Notes: generated by a model not told the origin, from the sequence alone. Shown: positions 1 through 8,793, numbered from the stretch's first letter. The stretch: DNA of 64,000 bases from Rhodococcus rhodnii NBRC 100604 (GCF_001894925.1 NZ_BCXD01000011.1:62001-126000); one strand, 5' to 3'. Numbers and translations: made by a program.

Positions 1-1
1 G

Positions 2-274
2 ACCGTCGTGGACGACCCCGACAACTCCCGTTTCGTGCTGCGCGTCGGCGACGCGATCGCCGCCTTCGCCGAGTATCGGGACGAGGGCGCCGCCCGCGAG
101 TTCTTCCACACCGTCACCGAACCCGACTTCCGTGGCCGCGGCCTCGCACGCACCCTCGTCGAGCACGCCCTCGACGACGCCGAGCACCGCGGTCTGCGCG
201 TCGTCCCCACGTGCGAGTACGTCGCGAAGGTGGTCTCCGGCGAGCCGCGCTATCAGGCGCTCGTCGACGGCTGA
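2..274 (+). CDS. GNAT family N-acetyltransferase (YjdJ-like), 5' end cut off
   Basis: The reading frame is open to the left edge, so the true start lies outside the window; the first in-window start codon is the GTG at 8. The visible 88-90 residues hold the acetyl-CoA binding motif A of GNAT proteins (FRGRGLARTLVEHAL) followed by a VVPTCEYVAKVV stretch typical of the small YjdJ-type acetyltransferase domain, a single-domain protein of about 90-110 residues. Transfer of an acetyl group from acetyl-CoA is therefore expected, but the acceptor cannot be inferred. It converges with the carboxylesterase on the other strand, with only 18 bases between the stops. Confidence 0.8.
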   Translation, partial: TVVDDPDNSRFVLRVGDAIAAFAEYRDEGAAREFFHTVTEPDFRGRGLARTLVEHALDDAEHRGLRVVPTCEYVAKVVSGEPRYQALVDG

Positions 275-292
275 CGGTCCGCGGACCCGCGA

Positions 293-1831
293 TCAGCGGA
301 ACCCCACGACGCGGGTGCCCCACGCTTCGCGCATCTCGCGATCGGGGTCGAGCGCGAGTGCGTCCTGAGCGTCGACGAGCAGCGTCGCGCGCTCGTCGGT
401 CGTGTACGGCGCCCAATGCGTCGAGCCGTCGAGTGCGGTCGGGGTTCCGTTGTGCGCGAACGACGTCCACCGTCGTTGCACTCGCGCCGAGACCTCGAGC
501 GCGGACCTGCGCCCGCCGAGCCAGAACGTCGGGTCGACGTCCAGCGTCCCGAAGTTCCCGAACACGTACGGCAGTTCGGTGGCGTGGGCCGCACCCACGC
601 GCGCGGCCCGCAACATCGGTGTCGCGTGGTCGAATCGGTACACCCACGTCGGGCAGTACCTGCTGTGCGCGTCCGCGACCCAGATCGCCGGCATCCGGAA
701 GGCCGCGTCCCGCGAGACCGCGAGAGCGCCCTTCGGCGACGCGGGATCGGGATACGACGCGAGGATCTCCTCGAGGCGGTCGCGCCCGATCTCTGGAGAG
801 TCGACCGCGAGCGCGTCGAGCATGGCACGCACCGATTCCGCCGTCACCGGCAGCAGCGCGGACTTCATGAACCGGAAGATCGACGCCTCGTCGCGGTTCG
901 AGCCGATCACGAGAGGGATCCGGTGTGCGCGCCCCTTCTGGAACGCCGCGACCGGATACCACGGCAGGAACACCCGATCGACGACGGGCGCGAACGCGAG
1001 GGTCCCGGGAATCCGGGACGGGACCTCGTCGAGCAGTGCGTCTCCCGCGGCGACGAGATCGTCGACCGGGACGTCGCGCAGACGGGACGCGTCACCCAAC
1101 TCGAGGAGGTCGAGGAACCGCCGCGTCACCTCCCGCGCGCGGTCGGCCCCGTACACCGACGTGGCGGGCGGACTCTGCGCGATCGCGCGATCGAAGGCGT
1201 GCGCCGCGGCCGGGCACGTCATGAGCGTCGTGATGGACGCACCACCGGACGACTCCCCGAACACCGTCACGTCGTGCGGGTCGCCGCCGAAGCTCGCGAT
1301 GTTGCCCCGAACCCACCACAGCGCCGAGAGCTGATCGCGCAGGCCGCAATTGGTCTCGTAGTGCGAGTCGGCGTCACCGAATCCGCTCGGATCGAGGAAA
1401 CCCAGCGGGCCGAGCCGGTAGTTGATCGTGACGACGACGACCTCGCCGCGGCGCGCGAGTTCCGTGCCGTCGTAGATCACCTGCGAGCCCGATCCGAGAC
1501 CGTAGGCACCGCCGTGGATCCACACCATGACGGGGTACGGCTCGGGGCCGGGCGGCGGGGCCCACACGTTGAGCGAGAGACAGTCCTCGCTGTGTTCCGT
1601 CTCCGGATCGATCTGAACCCCGACACCCGTCCCCTGCGGTGCGATGGGGCCGAATCGGGTGCAGTCGCGGATTCCGCGCCACGGCTCCCGCGGCTCGGGG
1701 GCGCGGAATCTTCCCTCGCCCGCGGTCGACGCCGCGAACGGGATTCCCCGCCACACGCGCAGGTCACCGGCGACCTCACCGCGCACCGGACCCGCGCGTG
1801 TCCGTGCGACCAGCGAATCGGTGTCGTTCAC
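293..1831 (-). CDS. Type B carboxylesterase (para-nitrobenzyl esterase family)
   Basis: A 512-residue alpha/beta hydrolase that should hydrolyse carboxylic esters. The oxyanion-hole motif WIHGGAYGLGSG is near residue 104 and the nucleophile elbow GESSGG has its serine near residue 194, with the SEDCLSLNVW signature of type B carboxylesterases upstream. I place the start at the GTG at 1831 because AGGAAGG lies a few bases upstream in coding sense; a longer frame reaching 1936 would run through the region next to the riboswitch and adds no conserved residues. No signal peptide is seen, so it is probably cytoplasmic. It is divergent from the thiamine salvage operon and probably unrelated to it. 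The physiological substrate is unknown. Confidence 0.88.
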   Translation of the reverse strand: MNDTDSLVARTRAGPVRGEVAGDLRVWRGIPFAASTAGEGRFRAPEPREPWRGIRDCTRFGPIAPQGTGVGVQIDPETEHSEDCLSLNVWAPPPGPEPYPVMVWIHGGAYGLGSGSQVIYDGTELARRGEVVVVTINYRLGPLGFLDPSGFGDADSHYETNCGLRDQLSALWWVRGNIASFGGDPHDVTVFGESSGGASITTLMTCPAAAHAFDRAIAQSPPATSVYGADRAREVTRRFLDLLELGDASRLRDVPVDDLVAAGDALLDEVPSRIPGTLAFAPVVDRVFLPWYPVAAFQKGRAHRIPLVIGSNRDEASIFRFMKSALLPVTAESVRAMLDALAVDSPEIGRDRLEEILASYPDPASPKGALAVSRDAAFRMPAIWVADAHSRYCPTWVYRFDHATPMLRAARVGAAHATELPYVFGNFGTLDVDPTFWLGGRRSALEVSARVQRRWTSFAHNGTPTALDGSTHWAPYTTDERATLLVDAQDALALDPDREMREAWGTRVVGFR

Positions 1832-1887
1832 GGGCGCCTTCCTCGTCGTCCGTAGGGCCGGCTTCCCCCCCACGATAGGCAGTGTTA

Positions 1888-2003
1888 CCCTCGTCCGTGT
1901 CCGACACGAGGTGCTACCCGGATCGGGACGCACCACGGCGTCCCGGACGAGGTGGCTGAGAACACACCCGACGAACCTGCTTCAGGTAATACTGACGAAG
2001 GGA
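1888..2003 (+). promoter_or_regulatory. TPP riboswitch (THI element)
   Basis: The conserved TPP aptamer core is readable: GAGGTGC near 1908, GGCTGAGA at 1953-1960, then GAACCTG, CAGGTAATACTGACGAAGGGA up to about 2002. The 5' CCCTCGT (1888-1894) can pair with the 3' ACGAAGGG to close the P1 helix with one bulge. The element ends five bases before the tenA start codon, so TPP binding probably occludes the ribosome binding site (the GAAGGGA at the 3' edge serves as Shine-Dalgarno). This directly predicts repression of the downstream salvage operon when thiamine pyrophosphate is plentiful. Confidence 0.95.
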
Positions 2004-2007
2004 TGTC

Positions 2008-2766
2008 ATGGCTACAGCCGACTTCGACGTGCGCGACCTTCACTCCGATGCGTCCGCACTCGACGACGAAACCTCCACCGCCACAGCGAGATTCACCGAC
2101 GAACTGTGGTCCCGCACGATGCGGATCCGCCGCGCGATCGACGACCTCGAGTTCCTCGTCCGGCTCGGCGACGGCACCCTGCCGCCCGACGTCTTCCGGG
2201 TCTACATCGAGCAGGATCAGCTCTACCTCGAGGGGTACTCGAAGGCCCTCGCGCTCGTCTCGGCCGGGGCACCGGACCCGCAGGCCGGGGGGTTCTGGGC
2301 CACTTCGGCCGCCACCGCCGCGACCGTCGAATCCGCGTTGCACGGCGACCTGCTCGGCAGCGATGCCTTGCCGGACGCGACCGGCACGCCCGTCCACACC
2401 CCCGAGTGCCTGGGCTACGTCTCGTTCCTCACGGCGACCGCCGCGACGCGGCCGTACGCGGTGGGCGCGGCCGCGGTGCTGCCGTGCTTCTGGATCTACG
2501 CGGACGTGGGCCGACGGCTCGCGCAGCAGGCGCGCGACGTCCTCGCAGCGGATCCGGATCACCCCTACGCGAGATGGGTCACGACGTACGACGCCCCCGA
2601 GTTCCACGAGTCCGTCGAGCGCGCCCGCGAACTCGTCGACGCCGCTGCGGCGGCCGCGACCGAGGCCGAACGCGAGGAGATGGCACACGTCTTCGACATC
2701 GCGTCACGCTACGAACTGATGTTCTGGGATTCGGCGCTGCACCCCCGCCCCTGGCCGGCCTCGTGA
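2008..2766 (+). CDS. tenA: TenA family thiaminase II / aminopyrimidine aminohydrolase
   Basis: A 252-residue all-helical TenA/THI-4 family protein. TenA hydrolyses aminopyrimidine breakdown products of thiamine to HMP for salvage, or thiamine itself. Candidate catalytic residues are Cys134 (TPECLGYVSF), the aromatic LPCFWIYADVG stretch at 158-168, and Glu236 in RYELMFWDSAL, in the positions expected for the family. It is the first gene after the TPP riboswitch and its stop overlaps the start of the substrate-binding lipoprotein by four bases (GTGA), so it is translationally coupled to the transporter. This context supports salvage of an imported pyrimidine rather than a stand-alone thiaminase. 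Confidence 0.93.
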   Translation: MATADFDVRDLHSDASALDDETSTATARFTDELWSRTMRIRRAIDDLEFLVRLGDGTLPPDVFRVYIEQDQLYLEGYSKALALVSAGAPDPQAGGFWATSAATAATVESALHGDLLGSDALPDATGTPVHTPECLGYVSFLTATAATRPYAVGAAAVLPCFWIYADVGRRLAQQARDVLAADPDHPYARWVTTYDAPEFHESVERARELVDAAAAAATEAEREEMAHVFDIASRYELMFWDSALHPRPWPAS

Positions 2767-3785
2767 CGCGGCGGCTGCGCGCCGCCCTGACCGTCGTCGT
2801 CGCCGCCGTGATCGGCGCGGCGACCCTCGCCGGATGCTCGTCGCCGGGCTCCGACGACGGCACCGTCAGGTTCGCGCTCGACTGGACGCCCAACACCAAT
2901 CACACCGGGCTGTACGCCGCGATCGAGAACGGCTGGTTCGAGGAGGCCGGTCTCGACGTCGAGGTCCTCCCGTACAACGACACCTCGCCCGACGTCCTCG
3001 TCGCATCGGGCGGCGCCGACTTCGGAATCAGCTTCCAGCCGTCGTCGACGTTCTCGAAAGCCGCCGGAGCACAGTCGGTGTCGGTGCTCGCGCCGCTGCA
3101 GCGCTGGGCCTCGGGAATCGCGGTTCGCGCCGACGCCCAGGACATCACGCGGCCGCGTGATCTCGACGGCAAGACCTACGCCGGCTTCGGCGATCCCGGC
3201 GAACAGGCGTTGCTGCAGCAGGTGATTCGCGCCGACGGCGGACGCGGCGAGTTCACCACCGTGACGCTGGGTACCTCCGCGTACGAGGCGGTCTACTCGG
3301 GACAGGCCGATTTCACGTCGTCGTTCTACGCGTGGGAGGGCATCGAGGCGGAGCGCCGGGGTACACCGATGCGGTACTTCGACCAGACCGACTACGGGAT
3401 CCCCGAGCAGTACGCGATCGTCGTCGACGGCAATCGCGACTGGCTCGAGGCGAATCCCGACCGCGCGCGGGCGTTCGTCGGCGCTCTGGAACGTGGCTAC
3501 CGGTTCGCCGCCGACGACCCGGATGCCGCGGCCGATCTGCTGATCGCGGCGAATCCGGGCGTCTTCACCGACGAAGAGCTCGTCCACGAGAGCCAGCGGA
3601 TGCTCGCCGAGCGTTACATGCGCGACGCGAACGGCGACGTCGGGCGGCAGACCTTCGAACAGTGGGCCGGATACTCGGGATTCCTGTACAGAGCGGGCGT
3701 CCTGACCGGGCCCGACGGCACACCGCTCACGAGCGAACCCGACTGGTCGGAGTACTTCACCGACGAGTACCTCGACTCGCCGTGA
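2763..3785 (+). CDS. thiY: ABC transporter substrate-binding lipoprotein, NMT1/THI5-like (ThiY-type)
   Basis: A 340-residue exported lipoprotein of the NMT1/THI5 family, expected to bind a thiamine pyrimidine precursor such as formylaminopyrimidine outside the membrane. The N-terminus has a basic stretch, a hydrophobic segment and a lipobox LAGC with Cys25. The mature protein opens with VRFALDWTPNTNHTGLYAAI, the classical ThiY/NMT1 opening. The GTG start at 2763 overlaps the tenA stop; the same frame extends far upstream through the riboswitch but that part is not coding. The riboswitch, TenA and the two following ABC components assign the substrate class; the exact ligand is inferred. Confidence 0.92.
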   Translation: MTRRLRAALTVVVAAVIGAATLAGCSSPGSDDGTVRFALDWTPNTNHTGLYAAIENGWFEEAGLDVEVLPYNDTSPDVLVASGGADFGISFQPSSTFSKAAGAQSVSVLAPLQRWASGIAVRADAQDITRPRDLDGKTYAGFGDPGEQALLQQVIRADGGRGEFTTVTLGTSAYEAVYSGQADFTSSFYAWEGIEAERRGTPMRYFDQTDYGIPEQYAIVVDGNRDWLEANPDRARAFVGALERGYRFAADDPDAAADLLIAANPGVFTDEELVHESQRMLAERYMRDANGDVGRQTFEQWAGYSGFLYRAGVLTGPDGTPLTSEPDWSEYFTDEYLDSP

Positions 3786-3807
3786 GCGGCGTCGTGGAGA
3801 ACGAATC

Positions 3808-4596
3808 GTGAACGCGCTGCGCCGGATCGGGCCCGCGCTGCTCGTCGTCGCGGTTCTCCTCGTGGTGTGGCAGGTGTACGTCGCCGTCTCGGGCGTCGCG
3901 CCGCAGGTTCTGCCCTCCCCCACCCGCGTCGCGGAGATGGGGTGGGCGAACCGCGCCGACATCGGGGCGCACACCGCCGCGACGCTGCAGGTGACCTTCG
4001 TCGGGTTCTCGCTCTCGCTCGTGTGCGCATGGGCACTCGCGATCGCGATCGACTTCTCGCCGTTGCTGCGACGCGCGGTGATTCCGCTGCTGGTCGTGTC
4101 GCAGACGCTGCCGATCATCGCGATAGCGCCGCTCATGATCATCTGGTTCGGCTTCGGCCTGCTCCCCAAGGTGCTCGTCGTCGCACTCGCGACGTTCTTC
4201 CCGATGGCGATCGGTCTCGTCGAGGGGTTCGCGTCGGCGGACCGCGGCGCGGGCGCGCTGCTCCGCAGCATGGGAGCCACACGCACTCAGGTGTTCCGGT
4301 ACGTCCGCCTGCCGTCGGCCCTTCCGCGGTTCTTCACGTCGCTGCGCATCGGGATCACGTACGCGGTCGTGGGCGCGGTCTTCGCCGAGTACGTCGGCGC
4401 GACGTCGGGCCTCGGCATCTACATGGCGCTGCAGAAGAACAGCTTCCGCACCGACCTCGTGCTCGCGGCCGTCGCGGTGACCGCCGCGATCAGCGTCGTC
4501 CTCTATCTCACGACCTATCTCGTCGAACGCGTGGTGACGCCGTGGGCGCTCGCCGAACCGCAGCGACGGACACCCGCAGTCCGGGAGAACGCATGA
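3808..4596 (+). CDS. thiX: ABC transporter permease (ThiX-type)
   Basis: A 262-residue integral membrane protein of the BPD_transp_1 type with about six hydrophobic segments. The cytoplasmic EAA-like loop follows GAGALLRSMGATRTQVFRYV, which docks on the ATPase. The GTG start at 3808 has GGAGA seven bases upstream, and the 3' end overlaps the ATPase start by four bases (ATGA). Family members transport taurine/sulfonates, nitrate or thiamine pyrimidines; the operon and riboswitch point to the last. Confidence 0.9.
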   Translation: MNALRRIGPALLVVAVLLVVWQVYVAVSGVAPQVLPSPTRVAEMGWANRADIGAHTAATLQVTFVGFSLSLVCAWALAIAIDFSPLLRRAVIPLLVVSQTLPIIAIAPLMIIWFGFGLLPKVLVVALATFFPMAIGLVEGFASADRGAGALLRSMGATRTQVFRYVRLPSALPRFFTSLRIGITYAVVGAVFAEYVGATSGLGIYMALQKNSFRTDLVLAAVAVTAAISVVLYLTTYLVERVVTPWALAEPQRRTPAVRENA

Positions 4597-5369
4597 CACC
4601 GTCCACCGAGTTCCTCACCGCCCGCGGGCTGCACAAGTCCTTCTCCGGCGATCACGGCACGCGCGCGGTGCTCGGCGGTGTCGACTTCCACGTCGCGCGT
4701 GGCGAATTCGTCGCGATCGTGGGACCGAGCGGATGCGGGAAGAGCACGCTGTTCACGCTCCTCGCGGGGCTCGACGACGCCGACTCCGGCGAGATCGTGC
4801 TCGGCGGCGAACGCATCACCGCCGGTGTACCCCGGTGTGCGTACATGCCGCAGAACGATCTGCTCTTCCCGTGGCGGTCGGTCCTCGAGAACGCCTCGCT
4901 CGGGCTCGAAGTACAGGGGGTTCCGCGGGCACGCGCACGCGAACGGGCCGGGACACTGTTCGCGGAGTTCGGACTCGACGGTTTCGAGGACGCCCGGCCG
5001 TCGCAACTCTCGGGCGGGATGCGCCAGCGAGCGGCACTGGTGCGCACCGTCGTTCAGGAACGCCCGCTCCTGCTCCTGGACGAGCCGCTCGGTGCCCTCG
5101 ACTCGCTCACCCGCACCGACATGCAGTACTGGCTGCAGGACGTGTGGTCGCGGTTCCGCTGGACGGCCCTGATGATCACGCACGACGTCCGCGAGGCCCT
5201 GCTGCTCGCCGATCGTGTTCTCGTCCTCGCGCCCAGGCCCACTCGCGTCGCTCGCGAGATCCGCGTCGATCTGCCGCGCCCACGGACGCTCGACACCACC
5301 GCCACCGACGAGTTCACCGCGCTCGAACGCGAGGTCCTCGCTGCGCTGGTGCCCACCGTGAGTACGTGA
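4593..5369 (+). CDS. thiZ: ABC transporter ATP-binding protein (ThiZ-type)
   Basis: A 258-residue ABC ATPase that powers uptake through the ThiX-type permease. Walker A GPSGCGKST lies near residue 46, the signature LSGGMRQR near 140, and Walker B with D-loop LLLLDEPLGALD follows; the H-loop is in LMITHDVREALLLADR. The ATG at 4593 overlaps the permease stop, so tenA-thiY-thiX-thiZ forms one coupled unit under the TPP riboswitch. No C-terminal regulatory domain is present, as is usual for this subfamily. Confidence 0.92.
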   Translation: MTPSTEFLTARGLHKSFSGDHGTRAVLGGVDFHVARGEFVAIVGPSGCGKSTLFTLLAGLDDADSGEIVLGGERITAGVPRCAYMPQNDLLFPWRSVLENASLGLEVQGVPRARARERAGTLFAEFGLDGFEDARPSQLSGGMRQRAALVRTVVQERPLLLLDEPLGALDSLTRTDMQYWLQDVWSRFRWTALMITHDVREALLLADRVLVLAPRPTRVAREIRVDLPRPRTLDTTATDEFTALEREVLAALVPTVST

Positions 5370-5404
5370 GACTCCGTCGTGAGTACGTGAAAGTTCGTTC
5401 GGGG

Positions 5405-5445
5405 CGGTACGGGCCGGTATCGAAACCGTAAACCGGAACGTACCG
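5405..5445 (+). terminator. Candidate hairpin terminator after the thi operon
   Basis: CGGTACG (5405-5411) pairs with CGTACCG (5439-5445), and inside it CCGGT pairs with ACCGG across a two-by-two internal mismatch, leaving a 13-base loop. It starts 35 bases after the thiZ stop. There is no T-run, which is common for GC-rich actinobacterial terminators, so the role is inferred from position. Just upstream, GTGAGTACGTGA occurs twice (around 5357 and 5381), the first copy covering the thiZ stop. Confidence 0.45.
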
Positions 5446-5585
5446 ACCTGCGGCACCGCACATTCCCCGGTTTCTATAGCGTCACGGCGTCCCCATCCAC
5501 CGCGATCCCGGGCGTAGCGTCGATCAGCACACACGACGGGGTGTGGCCGCGCCCCGTGCCGTCGACGGAGACGAACGGAGGCATC

Positions 5586-6629
5586 ATGAGCGTTGCCGAA
5601 CGTGCGCGCGCCGACGCTGCCACACCGCGCCGCTCGCCGCGCCTCGCGCGCCGGCGGCCGACCCGGGCCGTCGCACCCGTGATCGAGGAGTTCGCGGGCG
5701 CGTCGTTGCAGTCGCAGGTGCTGGCGCAGTCCTTGCGCCGCACCGTCAAACCGCTCCTGAAGACCTGGTCGCGGTACCCGACGCTGCCGTGGCCCGCAGG
5801 CCTGATCGATCTCGCCTTCCAGCCCGTCGGACCCGCGCCGGGCCACGACCGCACCCGCGTGCGGCTCCCGCACTCGTTCGCCGAATTCGTCCGTCCCACA
5901 GGCGACCCCGGCGCCACCCAGGACGACACGCCACGCGCGATCCTCTACCTCCACGGCGGCGGCTTCCTGTGCTGCGGCGTGAACACCCACCGGCAGATGG
6001 TCGCGCGCATCGCGAACCGGTCGCATGCGGACACACTGAGCGTCGCGTACCGGATGATCCCCGAGGCACCCCTGCGCGGGGCCGTCGCGGACGGCGTGGA
6101 CGGCTATCGCTGGCTGCTCGACCAGGGCTACGAGCCCGGCCGGATCGCGATCGTCGGCGACTCGGCGGGCGGCTTCCTCGTCTTCATGGTGACGCTCGAA
6201 GCGCTGGCCGAAGGCCTGCCCGCGCCCGCCGTGGACGTCGCGATGTCGCCGCTCACCGACCTCGATCCGGCCCGCAAGCTCGCGCATCCCAACGCGAAGG
6301 CGTGTCCGGTCTTCCCCGACAGCGCGCTGCGAGCGCTGTCGGTGCTCATCGACCGCGTCGACACCCACGCCGGGTCGATCCCGTGCGACTCCCCCGTCGA
6401 CGCCGACCTGCGAGGCATGCCGCCTGCGCTCATCCAGGTCGGATCCGACGAGATCCTCTACCCCGACGCACTGCTCATGGCCGAACGGCTCGGCGCGGCG
6501 GGGGTCCCGAGCACGGTGCAGGTGTTCGAACGTCAGGTCCACGTCTTCCAGGCGGCAGCCGGCTTCGTCCCCGAAGGCCGCCGGGCCCTGTCCGAACTCG
6601 GCCGTGTCGTCCGCGAAGCGACGGCCTGA
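5586..6629 (+). CDS. Alpha/beta hydrolase, hormone-sensitive-lipase type (family IV esterase)
   Basis: A 347-residue esterase/lipase. The family IV hallmarks are both present: the oxyanion-hole motif YLHGGGF (HGGG at about 123-126) and the nucleophile elbow GDSAGG with Ser near 193. An acidic residue in SDEILYPD and a His in QVHVFQ complete a plausible catalytic triad. I chose the ATG at 5586 since GGAGG precedes it; an upstream in-frame GTG at 5541 is possible but has no clear ribosome binding site. The N-terminal 45 residues are rich in Arg and Ala and do not form a good signal peptide. Substrate unknown; likely a short or medium acyl ester or lipid. Confidence 0.9.
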   Translation: MSVAERARADAATPRRSPRLARRRPTRAVAPVIEEFAGASLQSQVLAQSLRRTVKPLLKTWSRYPTLPWPAGLIDLAFQPVGPAPGHDRTRVRLPHSFAEFVRPTGDPGATQDDTPRAILYLHGGGFLCCGVNTHRQMVARIANRSHADTLSVAYRMIPEAPLRGAVADGVDGYRWLLDQGYEPGRIAIVGDSAGGFLVFMVTLEALAEGLPAPAVDVAMSPLTDLDPARKLAHPNAKACPVFPDSALRALSVLIDRVDTHAGSIPCDSPVDADLRGMPPALIQVGSDEILYPDALLMAERLGAAGVPSTVQVFERQVHVFQAAAGFVPEGRRALSELGRVVREATA

Positions 6630-6662
6630 GACGACCGTCACTCGCGCGAAACCTGAGAGAGC

Positions 6663-6681
6663 GATAACGGCCGCCGTTATC
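6663..6681. promoter_or_regulatory. 19-bp perfect palindrome, candidate operator
   Basis: GATAACGGCCGCCGTTATC is a perfect inverted repeat of 9-bp arms around one central base. It lies 33 bases after the hydrolase stop and about 100 bases before the start of the next gene. The near absence of a loop makes it a poor terminator and a good operator for a dimeric regulator of TetR type; no such regulator is in the window. Confidence 0.45.
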
Positions 6682-6762
6682 TAGTGTGTACCGCGCTAGT
6701 CAACCAGCGGCGATGCCTCCAGGACCGTGCACCGTTTCGCCGCCCGACACGGACGGGTACGC

Positions 6763-7260
6763 ATGAGAGATGGAACAGTCGTCGCCGGAACCGCGGTGGT
6801 CGCCGCACTGACCATCGGCGCCGGCGTGCTCGTCGGTGCCGCGGACGGCGTGTTCGCCGGACCGCCGCCCGTCGTCGAACCGCCCGAACTCGTCACGTCG
6901 GGGCTCAACGTCGCGACCGGCTTCTACACGTCCCCCACCTCGGTGCGTCCCGTCGTCGAGATCCCGCCGTCGCCGACGTGGGCCGTCGCACCGCCGCGCA
7001 CGGCACCGCCCCGCACCACGGCCGCCCAGAGCTCCGAGCCGCCACGACCGCCCGGCGAGGAGCACGACCGCCCCGCCGAGGTGATCGAGCTCGCGGTCGC
7101 TCCCCAGCCCACGGAGCCCGCCGTCGTCGATCTCCGTCCCGTCACCCCGGTCCCGCCGCCCGAGCCCGCACCCGAATCCCCCGCGCCCGCCGAGCCCGCC
7201 GAGCCGGCTCCGGAGGAGCCCGAGATCACGATCCCGCCCGTCGCCGCGCCCGCCGAGTAG
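6763..7260 (+). CDS. Proline-rich exported or membrane-anchored protein, function unknown
   Basis: A 165-residue protein with a hydrophobic segment near residues 5-32 (VVAGTAVVAALTIGAGVLVG), which could be a signal peptide or an anchor, followed by a low-complexity domain dominated by Pro, Glu, Ala and Thr. The C-terminal third is nearly all PAPE-type repeats, ending in PPVAAPAE. Such tails usually span or decorate the cell wall. The start could also be the in-frame GTG at 6727, adding 12 residues; I prefer the ATG at 6763, which puts the hydrophobic segment at the N-terminus. No enzymatic domain is seen. Confidence 0.7.
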   Translation: MRDGTVVAGTAVVAALTIGAGVLVGAADGVFAGPPPVVEPPELVTSGLNVATGFYTSPTSVRPVVEIPPSPTWAVAPPRTAPPRTTAAQSSEPPRPPGEEHDRPAEVIELAVAPQPTEPAVVDLRPVTPVPPPEPAPESPAPAEPAEPAPEEPEITIPPVAAPAE

Positions 7261-7359
7261 CCGCCGGCAGCCCGCCACCGCGAGTCCGGCTGCCACGACG
7301 CCGCGGCGGTAGAGTGATTCCCGTCCGGTTACTGCGGCACGGGGACGGAGGCTCGGCTC

Positions 7360-8793
7360 ATGGCGAAATCCGCGCCGTCGAACGGGCCGGACGAGCAGGG
7401 CTTCGACCTCGACAGCGCGGTCAACCGCGCGTGGGCCGAGTTCCAGGTGAGCCTGGCCGATCACATCTCGCAGATGGCTCCCGGTGACGCCCTCGTCCTC
7501 GAGAACGGTTACGACGACCTCGGCGAGCAGGCCGAAGACCACGAGCCTCCCGATCAGGGACGTACCCCGTCGTCGGGCGCGACGGGCATCCGGCCGTGTG
7601 TGCAGTTCGTCCTCGACGCGGGCGACCGCGTCCGGTGCGAGGTCCCGTCGAACCACTTCCTCCATCCGCGCCGCACCCTGACACGCGCCGCCGAACGGCG
7701 GCTCACCGAACTCGGCTGGGCGCCGCCGTCGCGCTCGCCCCTGCAGCCGGGGCGCGGCGGCTCCGCGACCTTCCGGATCGACCATCCCCGCACCGGCGCG
7801 GACCGCCTCGCCGCGATGGCCGCCGCGGCGTTCCGCGACGTCTGGAACGTCACGCATCCGTCGTTCCTGCGCGCCGACTCCGGCGCCGGCACCGCCGTGG
7901 CGCTCGCGTACTCCGCCGACCCGCCTGTCTTTCCGGAGATCGATCCGCTTGCGGCGATCGCGCCCCGCGACACCGACCACCTCACCGAGATCGTCATGTA
8001 CGCGCTCGTACCGTTGCTCGGCGTCGTCCCCGAACAGGATTCGGACGGCGACATCCCGATCCGCTCGGGCGGCGGCATCGTGTTCGTCCGCGTGACCGAC
8101 ACCGGCATCTCGCTCTTCGCGCCGCTCGTCCAGGACATCGTCGACCGCACGCGCGCCGCCGAGGTCACCGGTGACCTCAACCGGACGTGGTCGGGACTGA
8201 AGTTCGTCCTCGCGGACGACCGGCTCTCGGTGTTGTGCGACGTGCCGGCACGGCCGTTCGTCGCACAACACCTCCGCGACGCGCTCGATCTGTGCGGGGC
8301 CTTCGTTCGCACCGTCGACGACCGCTTCGCCGCGCGACTGCACGGCACCGCGTTCTTCTCGGATCAGGACGACAAACACGGGTCGTCGGCGGCACGGACG
8401 CACCGCAGACTCACGACGGGCGATCTCCCCGTCGAACTGCTCACGCTGCACGACCTCGACCCCGAGGGCACCGGCACGCTCGACGGCGCGACCGTCGCGG
8501 CGGTGTGCGGCGGCAGCCACCAACGCATCGCGCACGTCCTGCGGATGGGCAACGAGTGGGTCGCACAGTTCCGGCGCGACGCCGCCGAGACGAGTGCCCG
8601 CGGCGACGACGCGCATGCGGACACCCTCGATCGCGACGGCGACACGTGGGAGCGGGTCGTCACGAGCCTGCGCAAGGCGCTACGACTCGTCAACGGGCGG
8701 CCGGGAACCGAGCCCGAGACCACCGTCGACCCGGACGACGACGACACGCGGTTCGGCGCCAGCGGACGTCACCGCCCGCCCGGCGACACCTGA
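7360..8793 (+). CDS. Large TY-Chap-like (T3SS-chaperone/YbjN-like) protein
   Basis: A 477-residue acidic protein without signal or membrane segments. It is a distant paralogue of the protein at 27150-28469: both have an N-terminal helix-rich segment, a region with VRCEVPSNHFLHP (IRLEIPSNHYLTF in the other) followed by RLTELGWAPP, a conserved RDVWNVTHPSFL (RDLWGIPHPAFV), then a second alpha/beta domain with GGGIVFVRVTD, and a C-terminal helical part. This domain order fits the predicted peptide-binding chaperones related to YbjN and type III secretion chaperones found in actinobacteria. That family assignment is from memory of the domain pattern and is moderate. GGAGG precedes the ATG. Its last 25 bases overlap the convergent nuclease gene. 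Confidence 0.68.
   Translation: MAKSAPSNGPDEQGFDLDSAVNRAWAEFQVSLADHISQMAPGDALVLENGYDDLGEQAEDHEPPDQGRTPSSGATGIRPCVQFVLDAGDRVRCEVPSNHFLHPRRTLTRAAERRLTELGWAPPSRSPLQPGRGGSATFRIDHPRTGADRLAAMAAAAFRDVWNVTHPSFLRADSGAGTAVALAYSADPPVFPEIDPLAAIAPRDTDHLTEIVMYALVPLLGVVPEQDSDGDIPIRSGGGIVFVRVTDTGISLFAPLVQDIVDRTRAAEVTGDLNRTWSGLKFVLADDRLSVLCDVPARPFVAQHLRDALDLCGAFVRTVDDRFAARLHGTAFFSDQDDKHGSSAARTHRRLTTGDLPVELLTLHDLDPEGTGTLDGATVAAVCGGSHQRIAHVLRMGNEWVAQFRRDAAETSARGDDAHADTLDRDGDTWERVVTSLRKALRLVNGRPGTEPETTVDPDDDDTRFGASGRHRPPGDT

Noticed and set aside
1644-2762. A plus-strand extension of the ThiY-type frame through the riboswitch and tenA
   Set aside because: It overlaps a well-formed TPP riboswitch and tenA; the lipoprotein signal starts at 2763 with a stop-start overlap.
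5350-5395. GTGAGTACGTGA direct repeat after thiZ as another copy of the dispersed palindromic element
   Set aside because: It lacks the TTTCCGG arm and the inverted second half.
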